From Bursaphelenchus xylophilus (lineage: Eukaryota; Nematoda; Chromadorea; Rhabditida; Aphelenchoididae): a stretch of 64,000 bases of DNA. Of this stretch, positions 58,601 to 64,000 are shown in pieces. The first letter of the stretch is position 1; each line of letters opens with the position of its first letter. Both the position numbers and the translations under genes were made by a program. The notes under the pieces were generated by a model. The model made no database searches and was not told the DNA's origin. It saw only the letters and a list, made by a program, of their open reading frames with translations. Location: assembly GCA_904066235.2 (NCBI GenBank), contig CAJFCV020000006.1, forward strand, positions 12,758,980-12,822,979. Direction: 5' to 3'.

Positions 58601-59570
58601 TAATATCCATTACTTGTGTGAGAAATATTTCCAGGGAGTTCCCAAATGCGAACATTAACACATCTTGGATACAAGTACGACAGTTCCATTAAGGTCAAAG
58701 ATGGTCCGTTCTGGCCGCAAACACTGGATTTCAAACCGCCGTGGGAGTGTGCATCCCAGACGTCGTGCACACGAGATGCCCATGCTGGACTGTGGGAGCT
58801 ACCATTGGCTGCGTTCTACCGTAATGACACTCCGTATTATAAACTGGAAGAACTGACTGCAAGCCTTTCGAGCCCGGACGACTTACTCCAAGTGTTATTA
58901 GAGAACCTTAGAATCCACGAAGAAGCCAGTAGGGCACCAATGCATTTGCCGTTAAACGCAAAGTTTCTAAACATGCTGCCGGACGCTGGGGTGGTAAATG
59001 TATTACAGAAATTTATTACTGAAGTAAGCTTTGGCGTATAATAACCGTTTTGCAAAAATAGAAGTAAACTTGACCCTGTTTAAACAAACTTCATTATAGG
59101 TCCAAAAGAAGGACTATGTTTACATCGTTTCAATAAGACAGGCAGTTGAGTGGATTAGCCGACCAACAAGGCTCGCAAAGCTACACAATTTTAGGCAGTG
59201 GAGTTGCCGTAGGACAAGTTCTGGGACCATCCAACCTTGCGAGGTAAATATCCTTAAACACACGAATTTAAGTTGTCAGCCCATACAGTACTTTCAAGCG
59301 CTTTACGGAATTTCCTTTCCTTTCCAGAGCCAAGTCTGCATAATATAATACAATGCATATTCTTAGGTCCGCCCCTACGTCTTCATTTTATTTAAGCTCT
59401 CTTTCGAAAGTCAACATTCAAAGCTTTACTTTCAGAACCCATCAGTATGCACTTTTATGCACACTAGGCAAGGAGGCCCCACGCCTCATTCTTTCAAGGT
59501 TTGCGGAAGTTGCCCGAACGTATATCCCTGGCTTGATGACCCTGTTGGATCAGGAATCTCACGAAACTAA
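43621..59570 (+). CDS. Giant secreted EB-module protein, with chitin/polysaccharide deacetylase-like C-terminus in the long form
   Basis: Thirty-two exons: 43621-43912, 46385-46516, 46939-47082, 47574-47759, 47798-47995, 48034-48219, 48301-48642, 48707-48838, 48875-49000, 49070-49392, 49441-49624, 49669-49965, 50073-50216, 50256-50632, 50712-50988, 51024-51149, 51261-51518, 51793-51921, 51991-52233, 52265-52474, 53640-53771, 53808-53954, 54004-54279, 54504-54686, 54725-55047, 55114-55690, 55755-56027, then either 56104-56258 (short form, 2123 aa) or 56415-56970, 58063-58199, 58635-59023, 59100-59243, 59436-59570 (long form, 2525 aa). The signal peptide is [18 protein letters not shown]. Residues 20-2072 hold roughly 35-40 EB modules (pattern C..GG..C..G.C.C..G....G.C). 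From about 2073 a linker leads to a NodB-like domain ([61 protein letters not shown]). Similar nematode proteins (F48E3.8/LGX-1 type, from memory) act in cuticle or eggshell matrix. Intron 22 is GC-AG. Confidence 0.9.
44412..44482 (+). ncRNA. tRNA-like sequence in the left arm of the foldback element
   Basis: It has an A-box-like TGGTATAGTGG (44421-44431) and a B-box-like GGTTCGATTGC (from 44465) at tRNA spacing. An anticodon-loop-like TTTGTAA between them would read as tRNA-Thr (TGT). The anticodon and T stems pair poorly, so it is probably a tRNA pseudogene or tRNA-derived module, not a working tRNA. Confidence 0.4.
45495..45565 (-). ncRNA. tRNA-like sequence in the right arm of the foldback element
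   Basis: This is the mirror copy of 44412-44482 on the minus strand. It reads GGTTCGATTCCC at the B box, a better match to the tRNA consensus than the left copy. The same stem defects apply. Confidence 0.4.
46036..46330 (+). repeat. MITE family A fragment in intron 1 of the EB gene
   Basis: The block acgctcaaattttgatgaaacttgacgcaaatctagaa resembles the left end of the 57174 element (gacgctcagattttgatgaa..). Later words (tatttctac.., tctctgacaggtccccacg) keep the same order. It abuts the 2-kb foldback. Confidence 0.5.
47125..47490 (+). repeat. MITE family A copy in intron 3 of the EB gene
   Basis: It shares cctggcacaaaatttcggat, agcgcgcgttttgcaaaaac, tctctctggccgctctcggc and gccagctaaaaattttagg with the 57174 element, in order. 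Termini are eroded. The 491-nt intron (47083-47573) consists mostly of this element. Confidence 0.55.
52526..53595. mobile_element. 1.07-kb foldback element with TA target duplication
   Basis: The arms start CAGGGTGTTTCAAGAAAT and are mirrored to the end of the element, flanked on both sides by TA (52524-52525, 53596-53597). Arms are about 475 nt and the loop about 120 nt. The interior is rich in CGGCGGAG words. It fills most of the intron between exons 20 and 21 of the EB gene. The TA duplication points to mobilisation by a Tc1/mariner-type transposase. No transposase frame is present. Confidence 0.85.
56104..56258 (+). other. Alternative terminal exon of the EB gene (short isoform)
   Basis: It follows acceptor tttttag and joins exon 27 (donor at 56028) in phase 1. 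It adds one last EB module ([20 protein letters not shown]..) and then stops at TAG 56256-56258. There is no usable GT donor between the last cysteine and the stop. An AATAAA follows at 56359. The next exon (56415) accepts the same phase from exon 27, so this exon can be either used or skipped. Confidence 0.75.
56359..56364 (+). terminator. Poly(A) signal of the short EB isoform
   Basis: AATAAA lies 101 nt after the TAG of the alternative terminal exon and 51 nt before the acceptor used by the deacetylase exons. The two 3' ends therefore compete. Confidence 0.6.
57174..57616. mobile_element. Intact MITE family A element with TTA flanks
   Basis: Left terminus CAGTGGAAGTACTCCAAGCG (then CGACGCTC) is mirrored by the right terminus (gagcgtcgcactaggagtac ttcccctg). 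TTA stands directly on both sides (57171-57173 and 57617-57619), as for PIF/Harbinger-like elements. The length is 443 bp, without coding capacity. It lies in the intron between exons 56970 and 58063. A further diverged copy seems to follow at about 57640-57990. Confidence 0.75.
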
Positions 59571-59682
59571 TTCAATTTACGGACTAGAGATCATAAACGA
59601 AAAAAAGTGAATAATATGTACAATTATTCTTCCTTGATCAAATAATTGACAATTTTCTGCTTGTTTTAAACCATAAAATTAC

Positions 59683-59688
59683 AATAAA
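59683..59688 (+). terminator. Poly(A) signal of the long EB/deacetylase isoform
   Basis: AATAAA lies 113 nt after the stop at 59570, in an A-rich stretch. Confidence 0.5.
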
Positions 59689-60240
59689 AATAAAAAAAAA
59701 ACAATTTTTTGGGGGCTGTACTTTCAGATCCCACAAGGCCCGGCCGACGATCTTACGCCGCCGGGCTGGATTCGGGAAATTTTTGATTGTACGCTTTAAT
59801 ACTACATAACATTTAATAACGGAGCCAAGAATTTGCAAACCTGTGGAAATTGTTTTAGCAACTCCCTCATTAATTCTTTTTTTTCCCGACAGACATAAGG
59901 CAAAGAAGCCTCTATGCAATGAATCGCAAAAGATCAAAGAAATTTATTGCTATTTGTAGAAAGATTTTGCTGTGCCGAGTTTCATTTTGGCCTAAAATTG
60001 CCTTCTAAAATTTTTCGTTATGGAAACCTTTTGCTCACAAGAGGCTACACAGTACGTTCATTTTCTTTCACTCGCCATTTTTCGGCCTTTGATTTTTTTC
60101 TTTCACAAAAAAAACTGAAGTTGCTATAAAATTCCGGCATCACAATTCTATAGAAAATGAAAGCACAATTTGGAACCTGTTTGATTTTTTGTTCATATTG
60201 CAGATGTGAAAGGAAAAAAGAGATTTAAGGGGGTTGCAAG

Positions 60241-60614
60241 CAGAGATTGCCACGGCTCCGGAGACGGCTCTTGGCTCCGGCTCTGAGCGGCTCCGGCTCC
60301 GAGCCGGGAGCCAGAGCCGGAAATTTTGGGGTCGGCTCCGGCTCCCGAGCCCAAAGTCGGAGGCTTCCCAGCGGTCAGAAAAGTAAAAATTTCGTGATCT
60401 TGTTAAACCAAATTGCTTGAAAAACACTGCGGAGGATGTGACTTGACTGCAAAAACGTTGGCTGTATGATCTCTGGCACTAATAACTTTTATTTTCGGAA
60501 AAAAATTTAAAAAAAAACATTTTGCATAGGAGCCGGGACTCGGAGCCGGAAGCCTTTTTTAATTTTGCGCGGAGCCAAGAGCCGGAGCCGAAATTTTGAC
60601 CGTGGCAATCTCTG
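60241..60614. mobile_element. hAT-type MITE with 8-bp target duplication
   Basis: Inverted termini CAGAGATTGCCACGG / CCGTGGCAATCTCTG are flanked by the direct repeat gttgcaag on both sides (60233-60240 and 60615-60622). An 8-bp duplication and a CAGAG-like terminus are typical of hAT elements. Both halves are full of ggctccggctcc-type repeats and can fold on each other. The length is 374 bp with no transposase. Confidence 0.85.
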
Positions 60615-61984
60615 GTTGCAAGTGACTGTGTAATAACCTTTTTTTCCTACTCGTCACGGTTTTCATGGCGGGACACAATTGTTTCTGCTTTTGTCCAATT
60701 TTTGGAGCACTTTGTAACCGAGTGTCCTTGTCTACCTGACGCCGGTTCTGTTTTTCGTGATGTTTATGCTCGTTAAGTCTTTATTGTTCAGTTGCCCCGT
60801 TAAGGTTGTAGGTGGGCTCGTTTGAAAGGGCTTTGCATCCTGATTATGGGTAGAATATAAAAAATATTTGTATGTAAATTAAATTTCATTCCTTTTTTTG
60901 ACTTGTCAAAGTTGCGAATAAGCACATTCAAAATGGCTTCCTTATTACAGAAAAAATATAAGACAATTGTACACACGATCATTTATGCAAATCAATTTCT
61001 GCGGTGATAAGCAAAGGGCTGATCTCCAAGCCAAGACGTTGAATTGTAGATGAGGCCTATGAGATAGGGCGTTAAGTTCAGGCTTAGCTGAGACAAACCG
61101 ATTGTATTAGCCGAGGGTTCTTAAGGGTAATCCCAGTCTCAGCCTAAAGGTAAGCCCAGTCTTAGGCTTAGGCTTAGGCTTAATATATACACTGAGGTTT
61201 TAACACCATTTTTTTAAGCCTATTGAAGCCACTGCTTCAATTCGCGCACATATCCTGGTCTCGCCCCGACACGACACTCCGTTGGCCAGATAAGCGCTCG
61301 GCTTAATGACGTCATATCGCTATATCTCGGGAACGGCTGAACCGATTTGAAAAATTCCGGCTTCCCTTTCCGCCCCCCATAAAATAAGCATAAGTTGCAA
61401 ACCGGACGGCGAGAAACGGCCGAAAATGTTTTTCGAAATTTCTCGGTTTTTCGCCTCCAGCCGCGCGCCCCGCCAATCGCCGTTCCCAAAACCTATTTTT
61501 TATGACATAAAATTTTGGTGCGCATCGAATGGAAGTGGTCCCGAGTCGCTAGCTGCAAAAAAAGGCGTCATTTTTGAAAAAGTTACTGACCTCAAAAATT
61601 TTTTATGTTTTCTTCTGTTTGAGAGGTTGAATCACATTTGCTGGTGGTTTTAGAATCGCCCCGGGGTCTATGTACATATAAGATGATTTTTCCCTTCAAG
61701 TATTTGTTGCTTACAATTCTATGGCAAATCGTCTTTTAGAAACGTTTTTTCCTTTTACACCTTCTTTTGGATTTTTTTGCGGTGTTATCGGTTATTTCGT
61801 GACATAGTTTATTACTGAATGTATTTCTATGATTTCTTTACCTGTTTGTTATACGTTGTTGAACAAAATTTGCATAATATTTTTGTCTGCTTACTTTGCA
61901 CATTACTAAATTTTTTTGGTAATCTTTTCCGTATTTCCCCGGATTTCAGTGGCTTCATAAATTGTTTTATGAGCTTGCCAATAC

Positions 61985-62335
61985 GGCCAAGCTCAACGGG
62001 CAAACAGCAGAGAGTTGAAAAAATGCAAATTTTGGTTAACTTTCCTGCCTATCAAGTTGCAAATTTTTTATTTTTTATTTTTCCTGTCATCAGAAGACTA
62101 AGCTTTCCAACAAGCCAATCCCACGCTTAACGGATGAAAATCAGAAATTAGCAAACTGCAAAGGAGCCCACTCCCAAGCTCAACGGGCAAAAAGCAAAAA
62201 GTTGAAGAAATGCAAATTTTGCCAAATTTGCATAAATAGCAAGGCGCAAAAAATTTTTTTTTATTTTTCTCATTCTCAGGACACCAAGCGCTTTCGAATG
62301 AGCCCACTCCCAAGCTTAACGGGCAAAAGAAAAAA
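61985..62335 (+). repeat. Tandem repeat, ~180-bp unit
   Basis: The block agctcaacgggcaaa(c/a)agc..agttgaa.aaatgcaaatttt starts at about 61990, recurs at about 62178, and begins a third time at about 62313 (agcttaacgggcaaaag). Between them lie cccactcccaagct and T-rich stretches. There are two full units and a partial third, next to the TTAGGC array. Confidence 0.65.
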
Positions 62336-62444
62336 TGCGTGATAGAGTTCATGCAATCGGAGAGGCCGTCAAGTCTGCAGAAGTTGCTTGTTTTCCCATT
62401 CGAAAGTCGGTCTGTGCAGTTTTAAAGGGGATTTTTTTTCTAAG

Positions 62445-63238
62445 GCGTTTAGGCTTAGGCTTAGCGTTTAGGCTTAGGCTTAGCGTTTAGGCTTAGGCTT
62501 AGCGTTTAGGCTTAGGCTTAGGCTTAGGCTTAGCGTTTAGGCTTAGCGTTTAGGCTTAGGCTTAGCGTTTAGGCTTAGGCTTAGCGTTTAGGCTTAGGCT
62601 TAGCGTTTAGGCTTAGGCTTAGCGTTTAGGCTTAGGCTTAGCGTTTAGGCTTAGGCTTAGGCTTAGGCTTAGGCTTAGGCTTAGGCTTAGGCTTAGCGTT
62701 TAGGCTTAGGCTTAGCGTTTAGGCTTAGGCTTAGGCTTAGGCTTAGGCTTAGGCTTAGGCTTAGGCTTAGGCTTAGGCTTAGGCTTAGGCTTAGGCTTAG
62801 GCTTAGGCTTAGGCTTAGGCTTAGGCTTAGGCTTAGGCTTAGGCTTAGGCTTAGGCTTAGGCTTAGGCTTAGGCTTAGGCTTAGGCTTAGGCTTAGGCTT
62901 AGGCTTAGGCTTAGGCTTAGGCTTAGCGCTTAGGCTTAGGCTTAGCGCTTAGGCTTAGGCTTAGGCTTAGGCTTAGGCTTAGCGTTTAGGCTTAGGCTTA
63001 GCGTTTAGGCTTAGGCTTAGCGTTTAGGCTTAGGCTTAGCGTTTAGGCTTAGGCTTAGGCTTAGGCTTAGGCTTAGCGTTTAGGCTTAGGCTTAGGCTTA
63101 GGCTTAGGCTTAGGCTTAGGCTTAGGCTTAGGCTTAGGCTTAGGCTTAGGCTTAGGCTTAGGCTTAGGCTTAGGCTTAGGCTTAGGCTTAGGCTTAGGCT
63201 TAGGCTTAGGCTTAGGCTTAGGCTTAGGCTTAGGCTTA
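62445..63238 (+). repeat. (TTAGGC)n telomere-type array with TTAGCG variant units
   Basis: About 0.8 kb of TTAGGC, the nematode telomere unit, reads 5' to 3' towards the right. The first part and part of the second half alternate with a variant (ggcttagcgttta), giving a higher-order 19-bp or 20-bp unit; the middle and last parts are pure hexamer. Non-telomeric DNA continues after it, so within this window it is interstitial. Confidence 0.95.
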
Positions 63239-64000
63239 TATACTTAGATTGAGGAATAATCTGAGATTTTCCTGGTCCGGGTAGCCAGTCTTAGGCTTGA
63301 ATTTCACTGGATCTTTTTGAATTTTCGCTCTAGCCTCTCCGGGAAGTATGTGTTTTTGGTGTTTAAAAATTTTTTTTTTTTTTTTTTTGGCTGTAGGTTC
63401 TACATTCGATTTCACGTCTTTTGGTTTTTGTCCCGTCTTTCTAGCTCATCTCCTTCATGGTTAAACTTGGCCTTAAAGTTAAGCCTTTATGCGAGAGAGA
63501 ATAGCGAAGAGAGAGGACGGCAGAGGAGAGAATTAACTCCAAAAATAGCCGTTTCCCCAGCCGAAACTTGACTAGCGATTCGGGTAAAGGAATTCGAATT
63601 TTTTGTTTGTTGCAAGCTTTCGGGGTTGCTTGCGGTGGGGTGGGGGTGCGGCGCGGGTGGGGTATTTTGGGAGGATGGGGTAAGGGGTGATTTTTTTCCT
63701 TTTGTTGTGCATGCGCTACAATGCGCCGATTGCACGTAATTTTTGGCTGTTTGCACTTGATGTGCAAAATTTGCAAGTAATTTTTGGATTTTTCCACTTG
63801 ATGTCCAAAACTTTTGCAGTTTTCTCATTTTCGTCGATGTCTTGGATTTTTGGAAGTCTTAATTCGGCTTAGCGAGTAGGCGCAGGCTTAGCGAGTAGGC
63901 GCAGGCTTAGCGAGTAGGCTTAGGCTTAGCGATCAGGCTCAGGCTTTCAATATATTTAGATCGAGGAATTAACTCTGATTTTTTAATCAATGGTAGCCAG
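63236..64000 (+). repeat. Duplicated flank of the TTAGGC array and degenerate telomere-like units
   Basis: The junction after the array (tatacttagattgaggaata..ggtagccag, 63237-63287) recurs at the window end (tatatttagatcgaggaatt..ggtagccag, 63950-64000). There it is again preceded by TTAGGC-like units (ggcttagcgagtaggc, about 63855-63950). This suggests a repeated unit of about 0.7 kb made of telomere-like DNA plus a fixed flank. Confidence 0.6.

Larger units (their letters stand above)
59571..64000. other. Repeat-rich, subtelomere-like region
   Basis: No gene was found. In order it holds a poly(A) site, a hAT-type MITE (60241-60614), a short TTAGGC patch (about 61169-61186), a ~180-bp tandem repeat (61985-62335), the main TTAGGC array (62445-63238), a T-run at about 63370, a G-rich stretch (63630-63690), and degenerate TTAGGC-derived units to the window end. 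Confidence 0.65.

Noticed and set aside
62445..63238. True chromosome end
   Set aside because: Unique DNA and degenerate units continue for about 760 nt after the array, and variant units interrupt it.

Overview
Organism. This is nuclear DNA of a nematode. The evidence is a one-exon cuticle collagen with the nematode N-terminal domain, a serpentine receptor of the nematode SRSX type, a long run of EB modules joined to a chitin-deacetylase-like domain, and a (TTAGGC)n array, the nematode telomere unit. Introns are mostly short (about 36-70 nt) and intergenic DNA is AT-rich and full of small inverted-repeat elements. I cannot name the genus. Splice models were built by hand, by matching GT(or GC)/AG sites with reading-frame phase and family similarity.

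Layout. 1-2389: no confident gene, one small inverted-repeat element. 2390-3690 (+): BTB/POZ protein. 4036-6293 (-): S28 serine carboxypeptidase. 6844-8032 (-): seven-transmembrane receptor. 9031-10298 (-): small membrane protein with a lysine-rich tail. 10503-13569 (-): facilitative sugar transporter. 14756-21820 (-): EVI5-type TBC Rab-GAP, whose 3.7-kb intron may hold a nested small gene. 21821-27780: gene-poor. 27781-31002 (-): extracellular heparan sulfate 6-O-endosulfatase. 31758-32810 (-): cuticle collagen. 33333-35109 (-): single-pass membrane protein, 5' end not found. 35110-43620: gene-poor, with repeats. 43621-59570 (+): a 32-exon gene for a giant secreted EB-module protein that can be spliced onto a polysaccharide-deacetylase-like domain. 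59571-64000: subtelomere-like DNA with a hAT-type MITE, a ~180-bp tandem repeat and a ~0.8-kb TTAGGC array with variant units.

How genes relate. There is no obvious operon. Several products act in the extracellular matrix or cuticle: collagen, heparan endosulfatase and the EB/deacetylase protein. The most unusual features are: (i) an alternative terminal exon in the EB/deacetylase gene that would switch between an EB-only protein (2123 aa) and a fusion (2525 aa); (ii) loss of the metal-binding residues in that deacetylase domain; (iii) two foldback elements (2.0 kb and 1.07 kb) inside introns of the same gene, the larger carrying mirrored tRNA-like sequences; (iv) a MITE family found repeatedly in introns; and (v) an interstitial telomere-like array with duplicated flanks.
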